From an uncultured Collinsella sp. (GTDB lineage Bacteria; Actinomycetota; Coriobacteriia; Coriobacteriales; Coriobacteriaceae), in assembly GCA_900541195.1 (NCBI GenBank), contig UQIY01000011.1, forward strand, positions 1 through 51,910: 51,910 nt of DNA. Direction: 5' to 3'. Shown one piece after another: positions 1 through 10,155 of the stretch. The notes under the pieces were generated by a model. It did no database searches. It saw nothing but the letters and a program-made list of their open reading frames with translations, and was not told where the DNA came from. The position numbers were made by a program, and so were the translations under genes. Each line of letters starts with the position of its first letter. The first letter of the stretch is position 1.

Positions 1-9
1 TAGGCTCCG

Positions 10-43
10 GTCTCGTGGGCTCGGAGATGTGTATAAGAGACAG
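10..43 (+). other. Illumina Nextera read-2 transposase adapter (artefact)
   Basis: Positions 10-43 are the 34-nt Nextera read-2 adapter, and 25-43 is the 19-bp Tn5 mosaic end AGATGTGTATAAGAGACAG. This is library-preparation sequence left on a contig end, not bacterial DNA. Translating it gives the peptides MYKRQ and GSEMCIRDS, which recur as contaminants in protein databases. Bases 1-9 are also probably non-genomic (adapter or index remnant). Genomic sequence starts at about 44. Confidence 0.97.
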
Positions 44-718
44 CTGTTGGATATCGAGGCCTTCGGCTGCAAGTACGCCTACACGGTCGACGGTGGTCCG
101 GTTGGCGAGCTTGAGTGGGAGTGCTTCAACGCCGCCGAGGCAACCGTTCGCTTTGAGGGCCAGTCCATTCACCCCGGCGACGCCAAGGGGCGCATGGTCA
201 ACGCGGGCAACCTGTTCTGCGACTTCAACGCCCTGCTCCCCTACGAGCAGCGCCCGGAATACACCGAGGGCTACGAGGGCTTCTATCACCTTGAGGGCAT
301 CTCGGCAACGGTCGACCATGCCACGGCGCGCTATATCGTCCGTGATCACGATGCCGCCAAGTTCCAGCAGAAACTCGAGCTGATGAATGCCGCCGCCGCA
401 CTGCTCAACCAGCGACTGGGCGAGGAGCGCGTAACGGTCGAGATTAAGCACCAGTACCGCAACATGGCCGAGATCGTTCGCGACTACCCGGAGCTTATTG
501 ATGTTGCCAAGGAAGCCTACCTTGCCTGCGGCGTTGAGCCCAAAGTGCTGCCGATTCGCGGCGGCACCGACGGCGCACAGCTGTCGTTCCGCGGCCTGCC
601 CTGCCCCAACCTCTCGACAGGCGGCTACTGTTACCACGGCGTCAACGAGTTTGTCCCGGTCAGCTCGCTCGTCAAGATGACCGACGTCCTCCAGGAGCTC
701 GTCGCCCGCTTCGCATAA
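44..718 (+). CDS. pepT: Peptidase T (tripeptide aminopeptidase), C-terminal part
   Basis: This is the 3' part of a cytoplasmic zinc-dependent M20 tripeptidase that removes N-terminal residues from tripeptides. The reading frame enters from the adapter, so the N-terminal catalytic portion is missing. About 224 residues remain of a family length near 410. The retained segment includes TVDGG, the dimerisation-domain stretch GQSIHPGDAKGRMVNA, and the C-terminal IRGGTDGAQLSFRGLPCPN with TGGYCYHG, both typical of PepT. The gene ends at TAA (716-718) and a strong bidirectional terminator-like hairpin follows at 740-782. Residues before LLDIEAFGC are adapter translation and should be discarded. Confidence 0.92.
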   Translation: MLDIEAFGCKYAYTVDGGPVGELEWECFNAAEATVRFEGQSIHPGDAKGRMVNAGNLFCDFNALLPYEQRPEYTEGYEGFYHLEGISATVDHATARYIVRDHDAAKFQQKLELMNAAAALLNQRLGEERVTVEIKHQYRNMAEIVRDYPELIDVAKEAYLACGVEPKVLPIRGGTDGAQLSFRGLPCPNLSTGGYCYHGVNEFVPVSSLVKMTDVLQELVARFA

Positions 719-739
719 GGAACTCGCATAATCTAGGTA

Positions 740-782
740 AAAAAATCGCCTCGTCCTCAAAACCGAGAACGGGGCGATTTTT
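740..782. terminator. Bidirectional intrinsic terminator after pepT
   Basis: AAAAAATCGCC (740-750) pairs with GGCGATTTTT (773-782) around a 22-nt loop. An A-run lies on the left and a T-run on the right, as expected of a Rho-independent terminator that can work both ways. It sits 22 nt after the pepT stop codon. Confidence 0.8.
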
Positions 783-801
783 GGTGCAAGAAAAGTAGTC
801 G

Positions 802-970
802 GCATCGCAGGTTGAGCCAACGTCAGCGAGCGCTGCCCAGAGCGAACAAGTTGGCATGAAAAAGGCAGGGCATTGACCTTCTGGTCATGCCCTGCCTTTT
901 GAATGACAAATTGTCGCTCTGGGCGGCGCGCAGCGTCGAGCCGTTACGCGGGCTGGTAAGCCCGCGTAAC
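802..970 (-). repeat. Composite inverted-repeat element, copy 1 (subfamily A)
   Basis: This is a ~170-bp structured element. The outer stem is 830-845 with 914-929 (16 bp, one wobble-type mismatch). An inner hairpin spans 859-900 (AAAGGCAGGGCAT against ATGCCCTGCCTTT). A separate perfect 12-bp hairpin lies at 943-954 / 959-970 with loop GGTA. Its right edge is 1 nt from the LCP stop codon, so seen from the minus strand the order is stop codon, small hairpin, large nested hairpin. Related copies lie at 16345-16510, 22424-22546 and 35630-35796. It may act as a transcript 3' end, a structured RNA, or a non-autonomous mobile element. Confidence 0.8.
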
Positions 971-971
971 T

Positions 972-2198
972 CTAATAGTTGGCTTCGTAGCCGTTGCCGT
1001 CACCGGTGGGCTCTTCGTAGTAATCGGAGCCGTCGCTCGAATCGTCGGAATCGTCCGAGCCACCCGACGAGGTCACGGTGCCATATGCGTAGTCCTCGGA
1101 CGTATTGTTGTTGAGGTCACCGATCGTGGAGCTGGAGCCGTCTGAAAGGCCCATGGTGTTGGGACCCTTGGGATCCTCACCGGCGTCGACGCGGGCCATC
1201 ATTTCCTTAAGCTCGTCTTCGTAGACAAAGACATAGCTCACGCCGTCGATCATAGTGCTGTCGTCAGCATACGAAGGCAGGTTGGCCGAGTAGATGCCCT
1301 CGACATCCATGCCGCGCATGGCATTGACCGTGGAGACGATATCCTGAACGCTCATATCGGTTACGAGCATATCGGACAGCGAATTAACCAGGCCAAAGAT
1401 CTTCGTGGCATCGAAGTTATTGAGAATCTGGTTGGCAAGGGCGCCAAGCACCTGACGCTGATGGCGCATGCGCGTGTAATCGCCGTCGGCATAGGTGTAG
1501 CGGCAGCGGGCATAGGTAAGGGCGGTAGCGCCGTCCATATGCTGCTGACCAGCGGTAATCTTAATATCCAGGTGCTCGGGATCGTCGACGTCGTCGGTCG
1601 CGTTGATGTCGATACCGCCAACCGAATCAATAAGCGACTGCATGCCGTCAAAGCTGACCTCGGCATAGTGAGAAATCTGCACGCCGCACAGCTCGTTGAC
1701 CGCCTGGACCATGGCCTCGGCGCCGCCAACGGTGTGGCAGGCGTTGATCTTCATGGTCTCGCCCTTGTACACGACCTTGGTGTCGCGCGGAACGGAAATG
1801 AGCGTCGCCTGCTTTTGCGTGGGGTCGATGCGTGCCAGGATAATCGAGTCGGCACGATACGTATCCTCGCCCGGACGACCGTCGGTACCAAGAAGCAACA
1901 CGTAGAACGGATCTTTTGCCTCATCGGTATCGACCAGAATCTGGCGCAGGTTGTTGGTAATGACATTGGAGTCACCTAGCTTGCCCATGATAGTGGCAAA
2001 CCACAGACCTGCAGCGGTCGTGGCGCTCAGCAACACACCGAGCACGGCGATGAGCGCGACACGGCGAACCGTGCGGCCGCGACGGCACTGACGGGCGCGC
2101 TCGGAATAGCGTGCGACATTGTCGCGACTGTAGATCTTGGCCTGCGCACCAGTCGAGGGTCTTCGGGTGTTATCCGCTAGGGGCTTCTTGTTAAACAT
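972..2198 (-). CDS. LytR-CpsA-Psr (LCP) family cell-wall glycopolymer ligase
   Basis: LCP proteins transfer lipid-linked glycopolymers (teichoic acid, capsule or similar) to peptidoglycan at the outer face of the membrane. The protein is about 408 aa. It has a basic cytoplasmic N-terminus (residues 1-46), one membrane segment (about 47-70), then the LCP domain with LLLGTDGR (101-108), RADSI (115-119, polyprenyl-phosphate-binding arginine), SVPRDT, and YARCRY followed by D-x-x-R. A Ser/Asp-rich tail (SSGGSDDSDDSSDGSD) ends it. An upstream TTG at 2204 has no spacing from the ribosome site, while ATG at 2198 sits 6 nt after CAGG and is preferred. It lies 12 nt downstream of murA, so the two wall genes are probably co-transcribed. 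Confidence 0.9.
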   Translation of the reverse strand: MFNKKPLADNTRRPSTGAQAKIYSRDNVARYSERARQCRRGRTVRRVALIAVLGVLLSATTAAGLWFATIMGKLGDSNVITNNLRQILVDTDEAKDPFYVLLLGTDGRPGEDTYRADSIILARIDPTQKQATLISVPRDTKVVYKGETMKINACHTVGGAEAMVQAVNELCGVQISHYAEVSFDGMQSLIDSVGGIDINATDDVDDPEHLDIKITAGQQHMDGATALTYARCRYTYADGDYTRMRHQRQVLGALANQILNNFDATKIFGLVNSLSDMLVTDMSVQDIVSTVNAMRGMDVEGIYSANLPSYADDSTMIDGVSYVFVYEDELKEMMARVDAGEDPKGPNTMGLSDGSSSTIGDLNNNTSEDYAYGTVTSSGGSDDSDDSSDGSDYYEEPTGDGNGYEANY

Positions 2199-2210
2199 AG
2201 GCAACCTGCA

Positions 2211-3494
2211 TTAGTAGATGACGGGATCGGGAACGGTGGCATGTTCGACATGCGCGCCAAGCGCCTGCAGCTTTTCGACAAACTGCTCGTAGCCACGTTT
2301 GATGTGATGGATGGCCGAGACCTCGGTAACGCCATCGGCGATAAGACCGGCAACCACAAGAGCCGCGCCGCCACGCAGGTCGGGTGAGGTGACCTGTGCG
2401 CCCGAGAAGCCCTTGACGCCGTGAATCATGGCGTGATGGCTCTCGATACGAATATCGGCACCCATACGCACGAGCTCGGAGGCGAACATGAAGCGGTTCT
2501 CGAAGATGTTCTCGGTAATTACGGAGCTTCCGTCGGCAAGGGCCGAAAGCACCATGATCTGCGCCTGCATGTCGGTCGGGAAACCCGGGAACGGAAGCGT
2601 CTGGATATCGACCGGCTTGATGCGCTCGGCGCGATTGACGTGGACACCGTTCTCGATACGCTCGCACTCGATGCCCATAAGTTCCATCTTTTTGAGCACC
2701 ATGCCCAGGTGGATGGGGCAGAAGCCCGTAACATCGACGCCGCGTTCATCGGCCATGAGGGCGCCGGCGACGATAAAGGTGCCGGCCTCGATACGGTCTC
2801 CCACCACGCAATGGGTAACGGGATGCAGCTCCTCCACGCCCTCGATGGTCACGACGGGCGTGCCCGCGCCGATGATCTTGGCACCCATCTCGTTGAGCAT
2901 GTTGGCGAGGTCGACGATCTCGGGCTCGCGGGCCGCGTTGTCGATAACCGTGGTACCCTGCGCGCGCACGGATGCCATAATGAGGTTCTCGGTCGCACCG
3001 ACACTGGCAAACTCGAGCGTGACGGTGGTACCGCGCAGACCTTGGGGCGCATTAGCGTTGATGTAGCCGTGGGCGGTGTCGAACTCGACGCCCAGAGCCT
3101 CGAGACCCAAGATATGCATATCGATCTTGCGAGCGCCCAGGTTGCAGCCGCCCGGCATGGCGATCTTGGCGCGATGGAAACGACCCAGCAGGGGGCCCAT
3201 CACGGCCGTAGAGGCGCGCATCTTGGCGACAAGCTCGTAGGGAGCCTCCCAGGAATCAACCTGGGAGGTATCGATTTCGAGCGTGTGCTCATCGAGAACT
3301 TCAATCGTGGCGCCCATGCCCTTGAGCACCTTGCCCATCACGTGGACATCGGAAATATCGGGCACGTTCTGCAGCGTCGTCTTGCCCGGCGCCAGAAGCG
3401 TTGCCGCCATGAGTTTGAGCGCGGAGTTCTTGGCACCCGAGACGGGCACGGAGCCTCCGATGGCGTGGCCACCCTCAACGCGGATAATATCCAA
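2211..3494 (-). CDS. murA: UDP-N-acetylglucosamine 1-carboxyvinyltransferase
   Basis: MurA adds enolpyruvate from PEP to UDP-GlcNAc, the first committed step of peptidoglycan synthesis, in the cytoplasm. The 427-aa protein has normal family length. SGAKNSALKL carries Lys22 and Asn23. PGGCNLGARKID carries the catalytic loop cysteine at residue 117 (Cys115 in E. coli), so the fosfomycin-sensitive form is predicted. The start is TTG at 3494, preceded by AAAGGG with 6-nt spacing. The gene follows the ATP synthase operon but is separated from atpC by a terminator hairpin at 3508-3546. It is followed closely by the LCP ligase gene, a cell-envelope pairing. Confidence 0.96.
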   Translation of the reverse strand: MDIIRVEGGHAIGGSVPVSGAKNSALKLMAATLLAPGKTTLQNVPDISDVHVMGKVLKGMGATIEVLDEHTLEIDTSQVDSWEAPYELVAKMRASTAVMGPLLGRFHRAKIAMPGGCNLGARKIDMHILGLEALGVEFDTAHGYINANAPQGLRGTTVTLEFASVGATENLIMASVRAQGTTVIDNAAREPEIVDLANMLNEMGAKIIGAGTPVVTIEGVEELHPVTHCVVGDRIEAGTFIVAGALMADERGVDVTGFCPIHLGMVLKKMELMGIECERIENGVHVNRAERIKPVDIQTLPFPGFPTDMQAQIMVLSALADGSSVITENIFENRFMFASELVRMGADIRIESHHAMIHGVKGFSGAQVTSPDLRGGAALVVAGLIADGVTEVSAIHHIKRGYEQFVEKLQALGAHVEHATVPDPVIY

Positions 3495-3507
3495 GGTCTA
3501 CCCTTTC

Positions 3508-3546
3508 AAAAAGCATGCCCGGGGTGGCTGGGCCATCCCGGGCATG
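3508..3546 (-). terminator. Terminator of the ATP synthase operon
   Basis: CATGCCCGGG (3537-3546 read on minus) pairs with CCCGGGCATG (3514-3523). On the minus strand this is followed by CTTTTT. It lies 36 nt after the atpC stop and just upstream of the murA ribosome site, so it should separate the two transcription units. Confidence 0.8.
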
Positions 3547-3582
3547 ATGTGTTCGCAAATGGTCGAACGCTAAAGCGTTTGA

Positions 3583-3975
3583 CTATTGGGCAAGCTTGAG
3601 CTTACACCATGCGATTTCATTATAGAGGTAGGCGCGGCGTGCATCATCCTCCGACAAATTACCCAGCTTCTCTTCAAAACCTTGAATATCAGCTTTAACC
3701 TTGTCGGCGTCGACGGTCGCCAAATCGCAAGCGCGCTCGGCGAGGACGGTCACGATATCGTCCGCAACCTGGGCATAGCCGCCGGCCACGGCAAACGTGT
3801 GGTCGACAGTGCCCATGGCCTTATCGGAAACGCGAACGTAACCGCGGTCGATCGTGCAGATTTCGCTGGAGTGAGCAGGCAGAACGCCAAACTCGCCATC
3901 CGTAGACGGAATCGACACAAACGCAGCGTCACCCTCATAGGCGAGGCTCACGGGGCACACGATGCGGATACGCAT
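3583..3975 (-). CDS. atpC: F1F0 ATP synthase epsilon subunit
   Basis: Epsilon is part of the central stalk of F1. It couples rotor movement to catalysis and can inhibit ATP hydrolysis. The protein is 130 aa, normal for the family, with an N-terminal beta-sandwich (VSIPSTDGEFGVLPAHS, the conserved GxFGVLPxH region) and a C-terminal helical hairpin (about 85-130). It is the last gene of the operon, starts 3 nt after the atpD stop, and is followed by the operon terminator at 3508-3546. Confidence 0.95.
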   Translation of the reverse strand: MRIRIVCPVSLAYEGDAAFVSIPSTDGEFGVLPAHSSEICTIDRGYVRVSDKAMGTVDHTFAVAGGYAQVADDIVTVLAERACDLATVDADKVKADIQGFEEKLGNLSEDDARRAYLYNEIAWCKLKLAQ

Positions 3976-3978
3976 AAC

Positions 3979-5432
<1,454 letters not shown>

Positions 5433-5433
<1 letters not shown>

Positions 5434-6341
5434 TACTGTTCCTCCAATGCTGAGGCTCCGCCGACGATCTCGTTAATCTCGGTCGTGATCGAAGCCTGGC
5501 GCACGCGACTATACGTGCGGGTAAGGGTCGAGATGATCGCGGTGGCGTTTTCCGTCGCGGAGTGCATGGCCTTGCGGCGTGCACCCTGCTCGGCGGCCGC
5601 CGAATCGATCAGGGCCTGGTAGATGACCGTCAGGATATACGACGGTACAAGCTTGCCGAGAACATGCTCGGGAGAGGGCACGAACTCGAACGTGGACGAG
5701 ATGCGCTTAGGGGCGTCGGTCTCGTTCTTACGCGGACCGTGGGCCATAGCGATCATCTCGGGGTCGAGCGGCAACAGATGCTCGACGCGAAGCTCCTGAT
5801 CCACGCGGTTCTTGGCGTGGTGGTAGACAAGCTCGACACGGTCAAGCTCACCGGCACGATACGCATCGCAGATATGAGAGGAGATCATGCGGGCCTGATT
5901 GAAATCGGGCTCAGAGGAGTTGCCCTCAAAGTGCATGACGACGTTTGCGCGGTCACGGAAATACGTGGCCGGCTTACGCCCGCACGCGATGATCTCGCAC
6001 TCGATGCCGTCGTTCGCCCAAGAAGCGGCGAGCTTTTCGGCCGTGCGCTCCACCGTCGTATTGAAACCGCCGGCAAGGCCGCGGTCCGAGGCAATAACGA
6101 CAATCAGGCCATGCTTGACGCTCTCATGCTTCTGCAGCATGGGATCGGTGCCCGAACAGGAGGCGTCGCCGGCGACCGTCAACATGACGTCGGTCAGCGC
6201 CTCCTTATAGGGCTCGGCCTGCTTGGAGCGATCGAGAGCACGACGGATCTTGGCCGTAGAGACCATCTCCATCGTGCGCGTGATCTGCTTGGTCGTGGTA
6301 ACCGAGGAGATTCGCTTCTTAATGTCGCGAAGGTTGGCCAT
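5433..6341 (-). CDS. atpG: F1F0 ATP synthase gamma subunit
   Basis: Gamma is the rotating shaft within the alpha3beta3 ring. The 302-aa protein starts with the conserved MANLRDIKKRISSVTTTKQI helix and ends with the paired C-terminal helix (MHSATENATAIISTLTRTYS followed by RQASITTEINEIVGGA). SDRGLAGGFN is the conserved central motif. It lies between atpA and atpD, one base overlapping atpD. Confidence 0.97.
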
Positions 6342-6346
6342 GGGGC

Positions 6347-7945
6347 TTAGTTCTCCTCTGATCCAGAAACATCCGAATGGTGCTTGGCCATGAACTGCTG
6401 CTTGAAGTCGCCGATGACGCGCAAGAGCTCAGCCTTGGTGTCATCATCGATCTTCTTGGCGCGAACCTTGTCGAGCAGCGAGCCAAAGCCATTGTCCATG
6501 TACTCGATGAGCTCGGCACGGAAAGGCAGCACGTCGGCGATCTCCAGGTCATCCAGGAAGCCCTCGTTGCCAGCGAACAGCGTAACGATCTGCTCGGAAA
6601 CCTCGAACGGCTTGTAGCGCGGCTGCTTAAGGAGCTCGGTCATGCGAGCGCCGTGGGTAAGCTGCTTTTGCGTGGCCTCGTCGAGGTCGGAGCCGAACTG
6701 CGTAAAGCCGGCGAGCTCCTGGTACGAAGCAAGGTCCAGACGGAGGTTGCCGGCGACCTGCTTCATAGCCTTGGTCTGTGCGTCACCACCGACGCGGGAC
6801 ACGGAGATGCCCACGTCGACTGCCGGGCGCTGGCCCTGGAAGAAGAGCTCGGACTGCAGGTAGATCTGACCATCGGTAATGGAAATGACGTTGGTCGGAA
6901 TGTAGGCCGAGACGTCGCCGTCCTGGGTCTCGATGATCGGCAGGGCCGTCATGGAGCCGTAACCGTTCTTCTTGGACATCTTGACGGCACGCTCGAGCAG
7001 ACGAGAGTGCAGGTAGAAGATGTCGCCAGGATAGGCCTCGCGTCCGGGCGGACGATGCAGCGTCAACGACATCTGACGGTATGCCACAGCCTGCTTGGAC
7101 AGGTCGTCGTAGATGACGAGCACGTGGCCGCCGGGATTGGTCTCGCTGGCGGGCTTGCCGTCCTCGCCGTTGTACATGAAGAACTCGCCGATAGCGGCAC
7201 CGGCCATAGGCGCGATGTACTGCATAGGGGCGGAATCGGCAGCGGTTGCCGAAACGATGATGGTGTAGTCGAGCGCACCGTGCTGGGCGAGGGTCTCACG
7301 GATGTTGGCAACCGTGGAAGCCTTCTGGCCGATGGCGACATAGATGCAGACCATGCCCTTGCCGCGCTGATTGAGGATAGCGTCGATGGCAATGGCGGTC
7401 TTACCGGTCTTACGGTCGCCGATGATGAGCTCACGCTGACCACGGCCGATAGGCACCATGGAGTCGATGGCCAACAGACCGGTCTGAACCGGCTCGCACA
7501 CCGGGGTACGGTCGATGACGCCGGGGGCCTTAAACTCGATAGGACGACGGTGCGTGGCGACAATGTCACCCAAACCGTCGATAGGCTGGCCGAGCGGATT
7601 GACGACGCGGCCGAGCATGGCACGGCTCACGGGGATATCCATAATGCGGCCAGTGGTGCGGCACTCGTCGCCTTCCTTGATGGAGTCGACGGCACCAAAC
7701 AGAACGGCGCCGACCTCGTCACGGTCAAGGTTCTGGGCAAGGCCGAAGACGGTCTCACCGGTATCGGAGCTCTTGAACTCCAGAAGCTCGCCTGCCATGG
7801 CGCTCTTGAGGCCGGTGACGCGCGCGATGCCGTCGCCTACCTCGTCGACCGTTGAAACCTCATGCGTATCGACCGTCGCGGAGAGGTTCGTGAGCTGCTC
7901 CTGCAGTTTCTTGGCGATATCCTGGGCATTGAGGGTTTCGGACAT
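6347..7945 (-). CDS. atpA: F1F0 ATP synthase alpha subunit
   Basis: Alpha is the regulatory nucleotide-binding subunit of F1. The protein is 532 aa with Walker A GDRKTGKT (176-183), the motif ALPIIETQDGDVSAYIPTNV and the C-terminal helical domain. The start ATG shares a TAATG junction with the atpH stop (one-base overlap), consistent with translational coupling, and GGAGG lies upstream. Confidence 0.98.
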   Translation of the reverse strand: MSETLNAQDIAKKLQEQLTNLSATVDTHEVSTVDEVGDGIARVTGLKSAMAGELLEFKSSDTGETVFGLAQNLDRDEVGAVLFGAVDSIKEGDECRTTGRIMDIPVSRAMLGRVVNPLGQPIDGLGDIVATHRRPIEFKAPGVIDRTPVCEPVQTGLLAIDSMVPIGRGQRELIIGDRKTGKTAIAIDAILNQRGKGMVCIYVAIGQKASTVANIRETLAQHGALDYTIIVSATAADSAPMQYIAPMAGAAIGEFFMYNGEDGKPASETNPGGHVLVIYDDLSKQAVAYRQMSLTLHRPPGREAYPGDIFYLHSRLLERAVKMSKKNGYGSMTALPIIETQDGDVSAYIPTNVISITDGQIYLQSELFFQGQRPAVDVGISVSRVGGDAQTKAMKQVAGNLRLDLASYQELAGFTQFGSDLDEATQKQLTHGARMTELLKQPRYKPFEVSEQIVTLFAGNEGFLDDLEIADVLPFRAELIEYMDNGFGSLLDKVRAKKIDDDTKAELLRVIGDFKQQFMAKHHSDVSGSEEN

Positions 7946-8421
7946 TAGGCTTCACCTCCGTACGAATTAGCAGAGTTTGCGAGGGTCTCCTGCGCGATGC
8001 GCAGCTGCGTCTTGACGGAAATGTCACGACGCTCGCCGCGAGCCTCGAGCACCAGGCCGCCCACGATAGACGGGTCGACCTGCTCGATAAGGAATACCTT
8101 GCGGCCGAAGTCCTGCTCGCATTTCTTAGTGATGGTTTGACGCAGCTCGTCGTCGAGCGGGATCGCCGTGGTGACGGTCACGCCCACTACATCCTCGTCT
8201 TCCTCGGCAACATACTTAAAGGCAGCTGCCACCTTGGGAAGAAGGTCGAGCTGGTCGCGCTTGGACATGGTGTCGAGCACGGCGATGATCTCGGGGCTGG
8301 CGGAAGCCAGGCGCTCGATCATCTCGAGGTCCTCGAACACATGGTTCTCGGCCTTGGCGGCTTCCAGAAGGGAGCGCGCGTAGGTCTCGAGCACCTTGTC
8401 CTGATAGCGGCTAGTCGGCAT
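7945..8421 (-). CDS. atpH: F1F0 ATP synthase delta subunit
   Basis: Delta links the peripheral stalk to the top of F1. The protein is 158 aa, slightly short for the family (about 175). It has an N-terminal helical bundle starting YQDKVLETYARSLLEAA and the conserved C-terminal region DPSIVGGLVLEARGERRDIS. It overlaps atpF by 11 nt and atpA by 1 nt. Confidence 0.94.
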   Translation of the reverse strand: MPTSRYQDKVLETYARSLLEAAKAENHVFEDLEMIERLASASPEIIAVLDTMSKRDQLDLLPKVAAAFKYVAEEDEDVVGVTVTTAIPLDDELRQTITKKCEQDFGRKVFLIEQVDPSIVGGLVLEARGERRDISVKTQLRIAQETLANSANSYGGEA

Positions 8422-9013
8422 TCAGGCTACCTGCTTCCTGGATGTAGCGCTCGATGAGCTTCTTCTGCCCGGCCTCGTCCTCGAGTGCCTCGCCCACGAT
8501 CTTGGTGGCGACGGCAACGGACAGGTCGGCGATGGAGCTCGCGGCACCGGCGTAGATGGACTTGCGCTCGTCCTCGACGGTCGTATGGGCCTTGGCGATG
8601 ATCTCCTCGGCCTCCTTGTGAGCAGCCTCGATGATACGGGCGCGCTCGGACTCGGCGTCCTTACGGGCCTCGAGAACGATGTCGGCAGCCTGACGACGGG
8701 CGTCAGTGACGATCGAGTCGGACTCAGCGCGCTTAGCGATAGCCTCCTGCTTGGTCTTCTCGGCCTCGTCGAGGCTCTCCTCGATCTTCTTGCCGCGCTC
8801 CTCCATGGTTTTCATGATGCCCGGCAGGGCGACCTTGGCCAGCACGATCCAGATGATCAGGAAGGCGATAAGCGCCGGGATGAACTCCGCCATCTTAGGG
8901 ATGAGGATGTCCGCACCGGCGGCGCCGTCCTCGGCGAACGCGGAAACCGGCATGAGCAGCGCGGCCGCGGACGCGGAGAGTGCGATCGCGCTCTTCTGGG
9001 ATGAAAGATTCAT
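8411..9013 (-). CDS. atpF: F1F0 ATP synthase b subunit with signal-peptide-like N-terminus
   Basis: The b subunit forms the membrane-anchored peripheral stalk. The 200-aa protein has a membrane span (about 44-65, ALIAFLIIWIVLAKVALPGI) followed by a long charged coiled coil. Before the span is an N-terminal extension, about 28 residues long, that resembles a cleavable signal peptide: MNLSSQK, a hydrophobic Ala-rich core, then a PVSAFA-ED cleavage-type site. E. coli-type b subunits lack this. The start ATG has GGAGCG 8 nt upstream. It lies between atpE and atpH, overlapping atpH. Confidence 0.95.
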   Translation of the reverse strand: MNLSSQKSAIALSASAAALLMPVSAFAEDGAAGADILIPKMAEFIPALIAFLIIWIVLAKVALPGIMKTMEERGKKIEESLDEAEKTKQEAIAKRAESDSIVTDARRQAADIVLEARKDAESERARIIEAAHKEAEEIIAKAHTTVEDERKSIYAGAASSIADLSVAVATKIVGEALEDEAGQKKLIERYIQEAGSLNAD

Positions 9014-9028
9014 ACTTGACGCTCCGTG

Positions 9029-9223
9029 CTATTTAACGATCAGCGCGACAACGAAGCCGATCAGAGCCAGAGCCTCGCCGAAGGCGGAGCCCATGATGAA
9101 GACGGTGAACACGCGGCCCTGGACCTCAGGCTGACGGGCCATAGCACCCGTAGCACCCAGAGCAGACAGGCCGATAGCAAGACCAGCGCCGATAACACCG
9201 AGACCGTAACCGATAACTCCCAC
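9029..9223 (-). CDS. atpE: F1F0 ATP synthase c subunit (proteolipid)
   Basis: The c subunit forms the membrane rotor ring. The 64-aa hairpin has two hydrophobic helices joined by the polar loop ARQPE (29-33). The ion-binding carboxylate is Glu50 in SAFGEALALIGF. The residue after Glu50 is Ala rather than the Ser/Thr of Na+-binding rings, so proton coupling is inferred. The start is GTG at 9223 behind a strong AAGGAGG. The protein is slightly shorter than the usual 70-80 residues. Confidence 0.95.
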   Translation of the reverse strand: MGVIGYGLGVIGAGLAIGLSALGATGAMARQPEVQGRVFTVFIMGSAFGEALALIGFVVALIVK

Positions 9224-9348
9224 GATTCCTCCTTTGTCGTGCGTGTCTTATTTCACGCAGGATAACCTTATTTATAACTGCCGGGCTCCATGGGTACGGG
9301 CACCAGCGGTTTAACGAATTGCCTTACCTTTAAGGCGCGAACGGAAGA

Positions 9349-10152
9349 CTACTCCTCCTCCGCGACCTCCTCTGCCTCGGAGACATACACGGCGGTAAGG
9401 ACCGTGAAGACGTAGGCCTGGATGGCGCCGACCACAAGCTCGATCGCATAGATCAGGATGAGGATGGCAAGCCAGGCCAGCGAAGGCAGGGCGCCGACGG
9501 CGTGGGCCGCGGAAACTTGCTGAAGCAGCGGCTGCATGAACATGCTCGCCATGATGGCGAACGAGCCCATGACCACGTGTCCTGCGAACATGTTGCAGAA
9601 CAGACGGACGGCGAGCGTGATGAGGCGCAGGAAGGTCGAGAAAAGCTCGACGACCCACACAAGCACGTTCATCGGGAAGCTCACGCCCTGCGGGGCGAGG
9701 CTCTTGATGTAGCCGATCACGCCGTGAGCCTTGCATCCGTAGTAGATGAAGTACACGAAGGCGAAGATAGCGAGCGCGGCGGTGGAGCCGATTGCGCCGG
9801 TGCCGGGCTTCATTCCCGGGATCAGGCCGATCATGTTATTGATCAGGATGAACAGGAAAAGCGAGCACAGGAACGGGAAGTGCTTCTTCCAGTTCTCACC
9901 CACAACGCCCTTGCCGATATCGCTCTCGACGTACTCGATGATGTACTCGAAACCGTTGACGAAGAAGCCCTTGGGAACCAGGGTCTGCTTCTTCTTGAAC
10001 ACGGCCAGGACGATCAGGAGCACGATCGTGGAGACGATCAGCCAAAACGAGTACTGCGTGATGCCGCAGCTTAGATCGCCCACGACGGGGGTGGAGCTGA
10101 ACTCGCTGACCAGATGATTAATCTCATCAGGCAGCTTTTCAAAAATTTCCAC
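9349..10152 (-). CDS. atpB: F1F0 ATP synthase a subunit
   Basis: Subunit a provides the proton half-channels next to the c ring. The 267-aa protein has five or six membrane helices. The essential arginine is Arg183 in LAVRLFCNMFAGH (equivalent of E. coli Arg210). The start is GTG at 10152 with AAAGGTAAG upstream. The acidic C-terminus (SEAEEVAEEE) is typical of actinobacterial versions. It lies immediately after the atpI-like gene (3 nt gap). A 125-nt gap separates it from atpE. Confidence 0.96.
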   Translation of the reverse strand: MEIFEKLPDEINHLVSEFSSTPVVGDLSCGITQYSFWLIVSTIVLLIVLAVFKKKQTLVPKGFFVNGFEYIIEYVESDIGKGVVGENWKKHFPFLCSLFLFILINNMIGLIPGMKPGTGAIGSTAALAIFAFVYFIYYGCKAHGVIGYIKSLAPQGVSFPMNVLVWVVELFSTFLRLITLAVRLFCNMFAGHVVMGSFAIMASMFMQPLLQQVSAAHAVGALPSLAWLAILILIYAIELVVGAIQAYVFTVLTAVYVSEAEEVAEEE

Positions 10153-10155
10153 GAC

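Noticed and set aside
15..383. Open frame beginning MGSEMCIRDS
   Set aside because: Its start lies inside the Nextera adapter and the frame is out of phase with pepT.
7063..7623. 186-codon minus-strand frame inside atpA
   Set aside because: It is an alternative phase within the alpha subunit gene, Ser/Pro/Arg-rich, without a start site.
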